A program made the translations under genes and the position numbers. From Spisula solida (taxonomy: Eukaryota > Mollusca > Bivalvia > Venerida > Mactridae), in assembly GCA_947247005.1 (NCBI GenBank), contig OX365944.1, forward strand, positions 9,188,501 to 9,252,500: a DNA stretch of 64,000 nucleotides. Direction: 5' to 3'. Below the pieces are notes generated by a model. That model saw nothing but the letters and a program-made list of their open reading frames with translations, was not told the DNA's origin and searched no databases. Below, in pieces: positions 39,001 through 54,000 of this stretch (the first letter of the stretch is position 1; each line of letters starts with the position of its first letter).

Positions 39001-42000
39001 GATATCCCCCAAGTATCAGTACTTCAGTACTTTGATTAGAAATTATTTGTATCTACGTTTTTTATTCATTATGAATCAAACCATATGTCTTCTTCTATTA
39101 CAATAATCACAATGAAATGAAAACGAAACCATTCACAGGAAAAATTGAGAATTTTCAACATAGAATATTCTTTCAAATTAATTTAAAACCACTCCTTTTA
39201 CATTTCATTACTAAAGCAAACAGGCTAAATAAAACCTTGTATGTATTGATTGGGAAAATTTAGCTTGTCACCGAATACCTAACAGTCATAATGTATAAAA
39301 TTATATAGGTATAGACATTGAAATTTTGCTATGAATATGTATTTGTTTCAGGCTTTTCTAATGTCTGGTCTGTGATTTCTCCAAGAGTAAAAAGGAGGAA
39401 ATACCCCAAGTCTGTTATCCTTGCAAAAACAACAGGTCAGACTGAATCTGGACCCTTTTATTTCAAAGATTACAAGACAAACAGAAGACTGAAATCTTCT
39501 AAAAGGAGGAAAACACCGGTGCTTCCAATTTACCCAGGCCTGCTTTTATTTTCCCAGTAAAAGTATGTGTTATATCATTATGAATACCAGGAACTATCTA
39601 CTAATATTGGCAGAAAGATGTGGACAAGATTAAACAACATTATATGGAATGCCAGTCTGGACATTTGAGGAGAATCAAACCACAGAGCATGTGCTTCAAT
39701 ACTGTAAACGACACAACCAGGGGAGAACTGGTACACAACACTTCATCAGAAGCTACACATGGTGATGTGGAAGACCACAGGTAGACAAAGAAGTTCATCC
39801 TTGAAACTGGACTGACTGTGTAATAGTGACTGAGAAGAAGTACATTTGAAAATCAACCAATAAAAGAAACACTGAGATCAACAAGAAATCAACATTATTG
39901 ATTAATGAACAGTATGTATCAATATCAACATACACAATGAGGATAATAAGTATGTAATGCTAATTACGAACATCTCTTAGCAACTAATGAACCAAATCCC
40001 TAAGGATAAGAATTCAGATTGTCAATGTAGATAATGAATATGTTTGATGCTTTGATGATCTCAAAGATTTCTTATAAAAGAGCACAGCTCAACTGATTGA
40101 CATTTTCATGGAGACCACTGAAAGTTTGTTTAGATCACAAATATTTCTTATAAGAGTACGCTTAACTGATTGACATGAGAGATTGTTAAAAGCCTATAGA
40201 CAAATCTACAAGTAGACCATGCATGGTGATCATGGAGAGATTATAGAAAGACCCATGAGAGATTAAACCAATTCCATGAAATATAGATTTCAAAATACCT
40301 TTAATCATAAAGTTAAAGAACAACTTCAAATCATTATTTATATGTTCTAATTTCCCAACATGTTTTGGCATTTAGCTTTCTTCCTTCCTCTAGGATATAC
40401 ATATTTGAACATTTTTTTCTTAATACATATACAGAACATTAGTGTACTTGCATATTCATCCAATAAATTTACCAATTGAATTAAGTACAAAGACATTTTA
40501 TTATTCATTTTAATTAATTTTTGCTTACCAATAGGCCTATCTTGTGATGGCCAATGATCTGGTACTACCCATGTCCTTCTATGAGATCTCATCCCCTCAG
40601 CATGATTACATATTTCACCATTTTCTTTATTAGCTTCATTAGTTACATCAGTTAAGTCCATATGTAATTCCTTATTCAATGCTTCAATGTTTCTAGAAGA
40701 GTTCTCATTATCTGTATTGTTGCATAAAATACATTTAACTGACTTAGATCGTAGTTCATCCAGTGTCAGACTGGTTTCTGAACAACCAGTACTTTTACAG
40801 GTACTCCTACTGTCCTTAGAATCTTCAGTTTCTCTTGTTGATACTGATCTTGGTGAGTTACAACGAAATGTAATTGGTTCATTTAAAGATCTTAAAGCCC
40901 ATCTTTTTCTAACAGAAGCCTTGGCGTTATTTACACTCTGAGATAATGACACAGTAACTGGTTTTCTTTTTTGTCTTCGTGACTTTATTGCTCGTAATTT
41001 TGGTAACATAAATGGTGAATCTAATGATTCCTGCGACACATGAGTGATCCTTGCCTCATGTTTAGGTACATGTAAATGTGTGTATCTTGGTGATTCTAGA
41101 AATCTTGAACTGTCTTCAGCTTTCAAACTCTGGTTTCTTTTAACACGTTGGAGAGAGGTGTCTTCTCTGATGAACACACCATCATAATTATTCACTATAT
41201 GTTTATGCTCATCTAGTATTTTATTATCTACTGGTAGTGGTATATTTTGAACATATGAATTCTGTTGTTTATGTGTCAATGCTACTGAATAGTTACTTTT
41301 AGAGAACACAGGAGATGACGACCTAAATTCTGGCGGCTTTAAAAACAATGCACGAGTATTTAACATACTGTCTGCCATATCTGTCTGACAGTTAGAGTCT
41401 TCAACAGTAACAATAATCTGAGGAACCGGTGGCAAACTGTCCGTTCTCTCATTTTCGTTATTCTCTTTTTCATGTTTTTCTTTTTTAGGTTCCACCAGCA
41501 CAGGCAGTGTACCGTCCTCGACCTCATCTTGTTCAGAAATCTGGTATATTTTTGGATCACCCAATAACTCCTTGGAGGACCATTTCTTCCGTTTCCGTCC
41601 GATAGGTTTTCGTTGTTGTTGTTGCTGCTGTAGTTGCTGCTGTTGGAGTTGCTTCTGCTGTTTTATTTGCATTTTTGTCCAAACACCAGAATTTGGAGTG
41701 TAGCCAGTTGTACCAGCAAGTTGAGAATAGGACGTAGAAAAACTGGTCTTCATATTTGCAGTAATTGTAGCAAAGACAGAACTAGATTTGTTCTCAGAAA
41801 GAGCACAGACAATTTATGCCGAGACAATCTATGCCGAGAGCTGTTGAATAACTCAGTTTGTACATATTGATATATATTTTCGTAATTATTGTTAATCTCA
41901 TGGTTTCAATTTCTGAAACATTCCATAGACATTTTATAGTAATTACAGTTTAAGTAATTTTGATATGTTCGTTTAAATAATTCCAGTGAATAATTTACAT

Positions 42001-45000
42001 CAAACACCCATCTCCATTGAGGTATTTAAATTCCATATATAACTGTAAGCATTAAATCAATTGTCTGACACAGATTCATCCCCTATTTCGAAGAGCTGAA
42101 CTTACTCCATCATGAAGAGTCCATTCTCCACTTTACACAGTCGACATATTCTCAATTTTGTTGCTTTCAAAAATCGAGCAAAGTTTACAATTCAGATTTA
42201 CAATTCAGCTTAATTCAACCATTGATCAGTCCATTTGTCACATGATACAGACTATGCACATATATTTCTGTAGTTTCTTTCATACATCCAGCAAAGTTTC
42301 AATTTCAATTCCATTATTAATTAATTTAATTCTCCATATAGCATAATAGCATTCTATGAATTTAATCACAGCATGATCATTGTATGTTTCATACAGAAAT
42401 ACTTCACAATTAAACTATTAAACAGTGAAAATATGTATGTTCATCAGATTTTTCTCTATTATGTACAACGACTGTAATACGTTCATCAACGATGGCTGTA
42501 AACCAGCGACTCTGATAGCATTAAAACATTTTACACGCCATAATCTTTCTCTAAACTTCATTATGGAACATTTTATCTTCACAATGAAAAATATAAATGA
42601 CTTCAAGTAGCCAAAAATACACCAATGGAAAGTCTATTCAGCCAGCTATTGAAAAAACTTATCCTTCAAAATAGAGAGTAGCTATCCATGTTTAAATTAT
42701 CTTAAAAACTGAAGAGTAGCACTTGCAGATTGCTGTGAAATTAGAATATCCATCAAAATTCCTCAAAGAACTTTTAAGTGTCCTTAACTCCATGTTAAGT
42801 ATATAGGGAAAAGAACACGAGAAAACGTAATCTTCGATGACTTAAACATTTTTTCGATCGCAAATCAAACATGCAACATGTTACACTTTTATTTCCCATT
42901 AACGTTAATGTCAATATTATTTATGCACTTGTGAGTTAGTAGATTATATCCATGTACGGTACGCAAACATTTCCATAATGTCAGTTTTTCTTATCACATT
43001 TAAAAGACTAACATATACAAATATATATACAAACACAAGTGTCTCCCTGAGTGAAAACAATGCCATATAGAAATGCTGTCATTCAATACTAGTATGTTAC
43101 ATATATATTTACTAGGGCATGCTACATTCAAGTCTTAGTTCAGTGATCAGTGACTAATAAATAATAAATATATTCTTACAGCATATTCTAATTTATATAT
43201 AAACAGTTACACTATTACATAAATGTTTCATTTCAATTTGCAAAATGAAACTTATAATTCAATATTTAAATTGCGTAACAAACTTAAGCAGCTGAATTAC
43301 ACATCAAAGTTATAAAGGTCTCATTTAATTCTGGTGAATGAAAGGATTTCACTTGATCTTAATGCAGCAGATTAGGTATTAAACGCAAATATATTTGAGT
43401 TTCAAACATAGATTTTTTTTGTAAAAAAATGGGATATTAAGATTTACTTTCCCCCAGACTCAAATGAAGGGATTAGCACTAGTTTTGTAACTTGTAAACT
43501 AGAATCAATACGTTATTGATACATAAACTAAGCCGTATGTTACACTAATATTGTGTGCCTAAGGCTTGATATTCCATGAAACATTTACATAGGCGAACTA
43601 ATGACATTTCTGTCCAAATATTTATCACTTATTAAAAGTCATTTCAATTCACTGTGCATTTTAATGAGGTGATAGGTCATTATATGAGTATTAAGTGCCT
43701 GTTTGAGTATTAATTCAATTATGGCCCAAATAGCGAGATTTGTGTGGTGTGACTTATAAGCTAGTTTTTGACTCCATGTTACCTAGTATCGAACATGACT
43801 AAGATTTCAAAGAGAAATACTGTAACCTGCAGGCCCCCATTGCCTAAAGCATCTCAAGGAGAGAACTCAGCTCAAATCGACATTTTGTTATGCTGCCAAC
43901 TAGTAGCATGGCATTGCATATACTGAGGATAATTGAGATTTTGCAGTGCACAGAACTAGTAGCTTTGCATTACATATATACTGAAGATAACAAGAGATGT
44001 TTGTAAAACACGTATGCCCCCATGGCAGCCAATAGTCAGAAATGGTGAAGGTCCCAGTGACCTTGACCGACAGATCGACGACAGACATGTGCAAAGCAAT
44101 ATACCCCCTCATCAAAGATGGGGGCATAATTAAGATTTTGCTATGCTGAGAACTAGTAGCCTCCAATCGTGTTTACAGAAGATAATTGAGATTTTGCTAT
44201 GCTGCATACTAATAGCCTGCAATCGCGTTTACTGAGGATAATTGAGATTTTGCTTTGTTGCAAACTAGTAGCCTACAATTGCATTTACTGAGGATAATTG
44301 AGATTTTGCTATGCATCGTTTTGTATTCTTTCCCTCCAGAGCTGGAGAACCACAGTACAATATTCATGAAATTGCATAGTTCTAAGTTAGAATAATCCAC
44401 CACCAGAATTCTGTTCATTACCTCTAACATTTATTTACGACGCTGAGTAGGGGCTATGCTGCACACTAGTAGCCTACCATCGCATACAATGAGGTTTACG
44501 GAGGTTTTGCTACGCTGTGAAATATTCGTAATAATTAAGATTTTGCTAAGCTATGAGCTTATAGCGTCATATGACATAAAGATTTAGGACCACGTTTATT
44601 TGTTCGTGCTATACCCCTTTTACCTTAATTATTTTCATACAATAAACTACATATAACTGATCACCTTAAAACCAAATATTATCTCAAGTCCACACCGGCA
44701 AGCAATGTCAAACATTTATATTTGTTTGGCCACACTTAATATATTAGGTTTATTTATAACAAAAAAATGTGATTATTAAAAGTGCGCAAATAATATAAAG
44801 CCAAGTTGATTTACCTGAATACAATCAATGGCAAAAATATATGAATTAATTAAATTTCACCCATTTAAAATTTAAGAATTCAAGACTTTCTCCTAAGAAA
44901 TGAATGGAAATTGCGGTGTTGAATAAACTTAGCCAACAATACGCCTTTTCATGGGTTTTGTACTCTATAGATAATCATATTCTTTTCAACGTCATACTGG

Positions 45001-48000
45001 GAACACTGACAATGTCGACATATCCGACACATACAACAAAAATATAAAGAAAAATATTCACATTTAATTTAACACCTAAAATGTAAGGTTGCATAGAAGA
45101 TAGATAAAATATAAATAAAACTGCATTATAAAGGATTCGCATTTCAAATATCTTTTGGTTGAATAGAACCAACATTTTTAGGACTTGATAATACCGACAT
45201 GTTAATCTCTTGCTTGCTAAGCAGCAAATTAATGAGTGTATTATAATGACAGACAGACAGATTGGTAAGTGTTCCAGTAATGGGTAATTAACGTGATTTG
45301 ACAGATACATATAAAAGAGCTGGTATTTTATACTGTACTTTAAAATGAATGAACTACACTTGAAGATTTCAATTTATTTGCTACCATGTCAAGTGCATAC
45401 ACAAGGAAGAACTCTGTGATAATGAATTGATTGAATTCTATAAAGCATTCATTAAGATTTACTGTCAATCTGGTTAACAACATGATGTACTTCTGTACTG
45501 CAAATTTAGCATGACAAAACACTACTATTCTAATGAACAGTTCACATGCAAGTGATCAAAGTACTTGTAATATGTAATATAACCAATTCAGAGAGGGCTA
45601 TAGTTTGCCCACGATAATGGGAAAGGCGGGAAAACTTGGTATATTCCACAAAGGTTGATTAATCAGATGTGCACGATTTATCAGTGATGTTTTTAGTACA
45701 AAACTGACCTTATCTGTTTACTTAAGTAATTTGCAACAGTTGACCAAACCGATTCATGTTTGTAAACATCACATTATCCTGGACACAATAGGTGCAGTCA
45801 TAATGTAGTTATTACAACAAAATTTAACAATATGTAGGCAAAATCTTGATATTGAGCATTATCCTAACACAGAATATGAATGCCCTGTGAATCAACGGTT
45901 ACTCTTTGTATAATGATTGATGCCTAGATTCATACCAGCGAAATGAGTTTACATATAAATTTATTCCTTAATGAACGGCCATAAACCCCTGATCTATCTA
46001 ACTTGTAGAAAATTCTAATAAAAGACTTATATGGTTATATTATATGCTCACCATCTCCATACTCAATGTTTGAAAAAGGTTATTTGCACAAATATTTGAG
46101 ACATCTACATGGAGATGGGGAGGATGCATCAGAATGTGTCGCCATGGAGTAAAGCTTTAAACAAATATTCTGTTGTATGTTGGTGTACAGCACAGAAAAT
46201 ATGACATGTTCCTGACCTTTATGCGTGAATATTTTACAAGGTTCTTGCGTTGAATATATAAATTTCAACGAGCAAAGCGTGCAATATCGGTCCTTCAGAT
46301 GTATGTTGGTATTACACCTTGACCGTCTTCGTGATACTTCCCGCATATGAAAACATACAACTGGGGTTATAAATATAGTCAATATATCAGCTGTTAAATC
46401 ATGCTAACAAAAGGTCGAGAGTTGTGTCAAATTCTTCGGACTACAAACTGACCCCTATCAGTGAAACCACGCAAAATATATATTAATTGTGCCCTGTATG
46501 AATTTAATAACAAAATCAGTAAAGTATAATATTAATCTTATATCATGCAGTGACTTGCTTATTCAGGTATAACACCATTTTTCATCAATTTTTCAGTCAT
46601 ATAATTATGGTTATGGTTATATTTTTGTAATAGATTAAAATCAAGGGTCATAAGTTTATATGCTCCTAAATGGTCAGAATTTCTAAATAAAGCAGATTTT
46701 ATGTTTGTTTTTGTATTGCAATTTATCGTGCTTGATTTATACCCTTATTAACTCGTTCACATGTGGAGGAAAATAAACATTGTTGTCTAACTATCATGAA
46801 GGGAAAGGAGAACTCATCCCTGCATAGATCAGTTCTGCACACATATACAGTGCAAATAGAATACAGCTAATTACCTTCGTAATGACAAACTCCAACAATG
46901 GAGACAATCAAGTTTAACAAAACATTACAATATAATCATTTACCCATAAACTATACAATGTCATTTCAGCATTGATAAGCACGATACGGTAATAAGTTGA
47001 AGACACTATTGTTTTTTGTCAAACAATGACTGTCAAAAGTTTTAGCCTAATCAATGTTAACCAGATAATTTCTTGTTTTACTCTGACTAGGGCAGTATAG
47101 TTTACAAGATCTGTCCATAAGACAGTGCAGTGGGCTAGACTATTTGAACAAATGTCACAATTTTCTATTTTGATTGAAGTAGGAGAAAATAACCATTAAT
47201 AATAACTTCACATCTTAAAATAAGATACATGTATATTCTCTGTCGCAGTTCCATAGAATGTACATGCTTCTCTTAATAAAATGCCCAACAAAGGTCAAAA
47301 CTTGCAATAAATCTAACTTAAATTAAAACAGTTATATTGTTTGGCATGATAACTAGGAAGACTCATTTGAACATTTTAATTACATTGCATACACTCAGTC
47401 TGTGTGTGTTACTGTAAACCTATATTATACCATATAGTATGGTCCAGTCAGGATAAGAATAGAGTGATGCAGGGGTCGAGTCCACTATTACACTAATTAT
47501 AAAGGCTTAAACAGACAGCTATAATTTCAATGCTAAACTAACATACTATATTCGCTCTACCTGTTTAGACAATGGTTGTAAAATTTTGTGAACACATAAA
47601 TTGCAACATCACTCTCACAATATCCAACTAGACTGTACTTCTAATATACAGTTTTATTTGTTTGCAACTGAGACAATTGTAAGAGCATGGTCATTCATAT
47701 CTTTCCTACAAGATTGGTCAATGACCTTCAAAATTGAAGAGAGAGTTAAGTGATACAAGTAATGCGGGTACGATACCCTAGCCAGAATCCGGGTGCGATA
47801 CCCTAGCCAGAATCCGGGTGGGTGTGATACCCTAGCCAGAATCCGGGTGTGATACCCTAGCCAGAATCAGGGTGGGATACCCTAGCCAGAATCCGGGTGG
47901 GTGTGATACCCTAGCCAGAATCAGGGTGGGTGCGATACCCTAGCCAGAATCCGGGTGGGTGTGATACCCTAGCCAGAATCTGGGTGCTATACCCTGGCCA

Positions 48001-51000
48001 GAACCCGGGTGGGTGCGATACCCTAGCCAGAATCCGGGTGGGTGTGATACCCTAGCCAGAATCAGGGTGCTATATCCTAGCCGCCAGAATCAGGGTGCGA
48101 TACCCTAGCCAAATCTGAATAGACTACAATGATCTTATAGCATACTTTCTGGCTTGTTGGGCCAGACAGACATCAGCCGGCCATTTGGGCAGTGTTGGAC
48201 AAAATCAAGGTGTGGTGGGTTTTTTTTGCGTTCCACTGATAAAGGTTTTATCCCTACCAATGAATTGGGCACGACCCCCAGCGAAAGAAGAGACAGAAAG
48301 TTTGTGTGATACACGGAATTTCTTTAACATGCCAGGTGTATAGCATAGATACATGCAAGACTACCAACCAGTTTGGTAAATTGAGAGTGCCCCGGATGAG
48401 ATTTGAACCAAGGACCTTGGGATAGGTAGATTGAGAGTGCCCTGGTGAGATTTGAACCAGGGACCTCCAGATTGGTAATTGAAGAGTGCTAATGTGCATC
48501 TGTCAATGTCTTCAATTTCGCACCCTTTATCCAAGATTTTTAAAATGCCTATCATTGGCCGTCAAACAGCCATACATAATGCCTAGACATTGGTACACAT
48601 CGGATAAACGGACATCTAAGTTAAAGTTATGTTTCCAATTTTCCTGGGCTGCTTTCAGCAGTTCAGCAGTTTAGCCACCCTCTGACATTTTAATTTCCCC
48701 TGGTCATTGGGCTACCTATGTGTTCGAGTCTCCCTGTGGAGACTATTTCTCTCCTGGTGGGTGTGCAGCCAACATCGATGTGCAGTGCCCAGGAATATCG
48801 AACATGTTCAGACACAGTCCTCACAGGTACCAATTCACACCTTGCTCAAGTAGAGCATGTTGGTTATTCTTGCTCAGAGAAATTAAGCAGTGGTACAGAC
48901 GGGGGTTGATTGTCAATCCCAAAGCGTGCCACGGCTCCCCACATCTCCCAGCATCAGGGTGATTTGTGTCCCAGGTATAAGTAAAGTCAATAATTGTGTA
49001 CTGATAACTAATCTATAAATCAATACTCTAAAGGCTTTTATTAACATAATTATAAACATGGTAATTATTTAAACAAACATGTCAAAAACCGAAATTTAAT
49101 AATCATATCAAATGAAAACTGACTTTTATTTGGGGAGGTGTTATATTTTGTGGTTTTTTTTCTAATATTAGGCAAAGTTCAATAAATATAGGTGTCACAA
49201 AAGAAATAGCTAAGAATAGTATAAATTGTTTGGTTTTATCAGATTGTACACTGCTGTTCAATAAACTTCAGTCATATGTGTCAAGAATCTTCATCAAAAT
49301 CATCAGGCAGTACTACGAGGGGTGATCTAAAATTTGTTGAACTTTTTTTAATTTAAAAATTGTAATTGTAATTTTTGATTCAATGAACATTAAATTTTTA
49401 TAAAATGTATTGAGATCTACTAGTATGTAAATAATAGACAAAAGTCGCTTCTGAGTAATTTTCATACCAACCTGACCAAATATAAACTTTAGAGCAAAAG
49501 TCTAAGTAATTCTGGATCACCCCTCGTGCATTGCTTCTTTGGCAAGCTATTGACAATTTTTCCACAAATTAAAGAAGAAATAACTTTATGACATACACTC
49601 ACACACAGAGAATTCATAATGACTGCTACAATGATCACAGAGCATACATTTACAATCAGACATTAAATATTCCACAAAAACCAGCAGAGCTTTCCACTGG
49701 CCCCAGCCATTTCACTGACTACTGAGGGATTTACCGCCGGTTACATTTCTCAAACTGAACCAGTTCGGACAAGTTCAATGTTTAAAAACTAACAAACAAT
49801 CAAACAAACCGCATTTAAGCCGTAAAGTACCACTGACTACTTTGTCACAATGCATGGCTGGCTTAATTAGAATTGATGGAGAGCCCTAAACCATGTTCTG
49901 AAACAAGGGGGCTAATTAACTGTGCTGAACATTGGGTCCAGTATAAACAAACTCCAGGGTACTGTTTTATCAAAGGACTTATGGAAATCGTAAACTTATG
50001 ATCAAATTTAAATTCTTTATAATTTGGTAACACGTTAAAAGTGTGGTCAATGGACCTGCAATACTAATAGTGATTCAGTTGATGAACTCCTACAAACCAT
50101 ATCAGTCACCAATTTGCAGTTGTTAATGAATTATAAAGAGTTTAAATTTGATCGTAACTTTAAGAATTTCGTAAGTGCTTTGATAAAACAGTACCCAGGA
50201 GCACAACTTGATGTACTGATTAATGTTCCTGAAACTTCCATGATTATAACTAAAACGTTTTTGGACATAATAACTAACTGCTTGACAATTCATTTTGTTG
50301 CAAAAACTGGAAAGTCCAAAGAAGATATGTAGAGAAAACAACAGCTTTACTTCTTCTTGACCTAAAGATGCAAAATTAATCTGAAACTTTATTAAATGTC
50401 AACCTGTCACTAAGCTAGTCAATTAAAATTTAATTAAAACTTTTAATTTAAAATACCGGTACTATCATATTCTCCAGAGGTTGAATTACACACACATTCA
50501 CAACAAAATTATAATAATTTGCTCAAACAGTTTTATAAATCTAAGTCAATGATTAATATTACAGTTCAGTTAATACTGAATACTCGTATGAATTAATGTT
50601 ATGACCAAAACAATGCAATTCAAAAGAGACCAGTTTTCTAAGCTATATCACAACAAGAGCCAAAATGTCACAAAATACGCCTGTCTCGGGGCATGGTGAG
50701 TCTCAGGGCAAAATAAAAATAATAAAAAAAAAAGTAAAAAAAAACAAATTAAAATAAAAAAAAAATATAATCGAATTTGGCCTAGATATTATGCCCATAA
50801 TCATTGTCACAAAGTTTTAAGATGATCGAATGGAAACTGTTTGCGTTAGAGCACATACAAGGCCTATTTCATACTTATTTGGTAATTAAAGGCCCATAGC
50901 CAAATAAGGCCTAGGACGATTTGGCCCATAATCCAACTTGGCCTACATATCATGCCCATAAGCATTGTCACAAAGTTTGAAGACGATCGGATGAAAACTG

Positions 51001-54000
51001 TTTGCGTTAGAGCACAGACAAGGCCTATTTCATACTTATTTGGTAATTAAAGGCCCATAACCAAATAAGGCCTAGGCCGATTTGGCCTATAATCGAACTT
51101 GGCCTAGATATCATGGCCATAAGCATTGTCACAAAGTTTGAAGACGATCGGATGAAAACTGTTTGCGTTAGAGCACAGACAAGGCCTATTTCTTACTTAT
51201 TTGGTAATTAAAGGCCCATAACCAAATAAGGCCTAGGCCGATTTGGCCTATAATGGAACTTGGCCTAGATATTATGTCCATGAGCATTGTCACAAAGTTT
51301 GAAGACGAATGGATGAAAACTCTGAGCGCTAGAGTACAGACAAACTGCTGGACGCCGCCGCCCGCCCGTCCGCAAACCCCTCCGCCCGCCCGCCAAGGGT
51401 GTTCCCATAACGGTATCAATAAAAGAAAATTCAAACGGGCGTATAAAAATGCCTGAAGATATTCCACAATCTTATTCCGCAGTCTAAATCAGCAATCAAG
51501 TCAAGACAAAAATTTTGCCTTCTGCAGTAAATACAAAGCTGAAACATTACACAATAGATATCCTGATTATTTGCCTTAAAATTGTCACAATATAATGGCA
51601 TACACATAGGCTAAGATGGTCAGGTAACACTTTTCAGTGATAATGGGTATGGTGATTTTTTCCATATGTTAAGAAGTAATCAATTGCTTGCACACAAGTA
51701 TAAATGATAATTTCACAGTAGCAAGTTCTAATAACGCTTTATTTACATCTGGGTACTAGTACTTCATTGTAATAATAATAATAATAAAGACTTTATTTAA
51801 TGAGGCAACCTAAGTTCTTAATTTAAAGTAACCAAAAATAGTTCATGTATTGTACAGTTACCTATCACTGGAGGCTAGAAATGTCAGGATACTTTACACT
51901 CCTCAATGTACCAAAAATCCTTTGCTTTTATATCACTCTTTTTTAAACATTTGATTAGTGTACAAAACACTTAAAACTATCCATGGTTCATCAGGACCAG
52001 CTTATTTACAGGACAACTGGCCTGTGACAAGCTCTAATACGGAGGACTACAATGTCAGCAGTGAACTCTGGTCATACTTCCACCATTTGAATAAAAAATT
52101 TACTGCATTATAAACAATGTTTTCAAATGTAATTACACTGATTGCAACAAGATAGTTCTACACAATTCCTTATCACTTCATTAGATTCATTTAATCTGAG
52201 GCTATAACATACTAACATCGTTCGAGGACTGGTTGGCACAGAGTCAGGATATTACTGAATGGTCTTCAGATGACTGAAATACTGTTGATGGGACATTAAC
52301 ACAAGACTTTATTTTTGAAGAGACACTATGACATACAAACCATACAAGCCATGGAAGATACTGTATACTAACCATTATATGACAACACAGAAAAAACCTT
52401 ATCACTATAAACACAATACTGTCAAACTTTTCCGTAAAAACCGCCTGGATGAATAGCAGAAAGGGATTCTGTTGACAGGCGGTCTCTTTAACAAGGTTTA
52501 TACTCTTTAAAATGGTCAGATGGAGGTAAAATTGGTAGTCTTTAAGTTTTAAAAAGTGATTTTTGTTCATAGGTTTTCTTTAACATAGGTTTAACTGTAT
52601 ACATATGTAGTTTACATTCTTACCTTCATTTTCACTCGGACTGTCAGAACCTTGACTGCTATATGGCACATTTTTCCCCATCACCGGATGATTTACAGTT
52701 CTTGTCTCACTACGTATTTGTGGGGTCTTCACTGCAGATGTAGGACGTGAGTTAGGCGCAGAGTCTCCGCCAGATGACGACTGTGATGACATGCTTATAC
52801 TACGTAATGTCTTCTTGTGTTCTTGACTGGGGCGTGGTGATATACTACGATGATTGGTAGACGTTGCTTCTGTAGGTACTCTAGGGGACTTGTTTACAGG
52901 GAATTTCGGTGCGGGTGATGGTGACCTTTCACCTCTAGGTGACACAGGAGGGCGTCGCTGACTTTTATCAACAGATACATCTAAACTATCGCGACTTTTC
53001 GATTTTGACATGTTATTCTTATATCTCTTTTCTTCAATAGCTTTTTTCCTGTTTATCTTTTCTGTTGAATTCGCGGGTGGCGGAACCTGTCTCTTAGCAA
53101 CCGGTTCTTCTGGCGTAGTTGACCTTTCAACTTGAACCTCAGGATTACACTCGGTGCTATGAGCAACTTGAGGCGTCAGTGGTATCACATGACCATAATC
53201 AAACACTTGGTTACCACAACCTTTCTCCACCGGACCACTGAACACGAGATCTGTACCAACAAATATCTTCACCTCTTTTATACCAATATCAAGGTCCTGA
53301 AATTACACATACAATTGTTTAGAGGCAACAAATTTAAATTTCTTCACCATTGTCATGGGGTCGTGGCTTTGAATCCCACCCAGCAGGTTCACCATTGTCA
53401 ATGGGGTCGTGGGTTTGAATCTCACTTACTGGGTGAGCCGGTGAGGGTACATATACGATTTTTAAACAAATTGAAAGTTATGTCTTGTTATAAAATATCA
53501 CTATAAGGGGATCACAATTCACAATGTTGAGAAAATACAGTGATTTAGCAACATTAAAAGTATGTCTTTTTTGTTTATTTGATACAGTTATGTCTTTTTT
53601 GTTTATTTGATACAGTTATGTCTTTTTTTGTTTATTTTATACAGTTATGTCTTTTTTGTTTATTTGGTAGTTATGTCTTTTTTGTTTATTCGATACAGTT
53701 ATGTCTTTTTTGTTTAATTTGATACAGTTATGTTTTTTTTGTTTATTTGATACAGTTATGTCTTTTTTGTTTATTTGATACGGTTATGTCTTTTTTGTTT
53801 ATTTGATACAGTTATGTCTTCACTATTTGATATAGTGGGGACATATTAACCTAATTGTCGTTCCTTCTAATAGGATGATTCAACAGCTGATTTCTTGTCT
53901 ATATCTAACTTAGGTTACCGTTATATCATAATATGTCAACACAAGCAGGAGGTATAACAAATATGCTCAATGTGTAACACAAACATGAGTCATAAGGACG

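Larger units (their letters stand above)
27492..52623 (-). other. KATNIP: Giant 25-kb KATNIP intron between exons 11 and 12
   Basis: Bounded by donor GTAAGAATG at 52623 and acceptor TCTTACAG before 27491. By far the largest intron here. It carries the LINE, three copies of one MITE, several tandem arrays and the candidate exons at 28866, 40529 and 37919-39560. 41.9-43.9 kb, 46.4-47.7 kb and 49.0-50.6 kb show only AT-rich sequence with no supportable feature. Confidence 0.75.

Noticed and set aside
46080..46382. 100-codon minus-strand ORF in the giant intron
   Set aside because: No splice-compatible borders, no recognisable family, composition like other intronic ORFs.
48718..48962. Cysteine-rich small protein (SLPVET.../MCSSL)
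   Set aside because: No splice sites or homology recalled; surrounded by SINE-like repeats.
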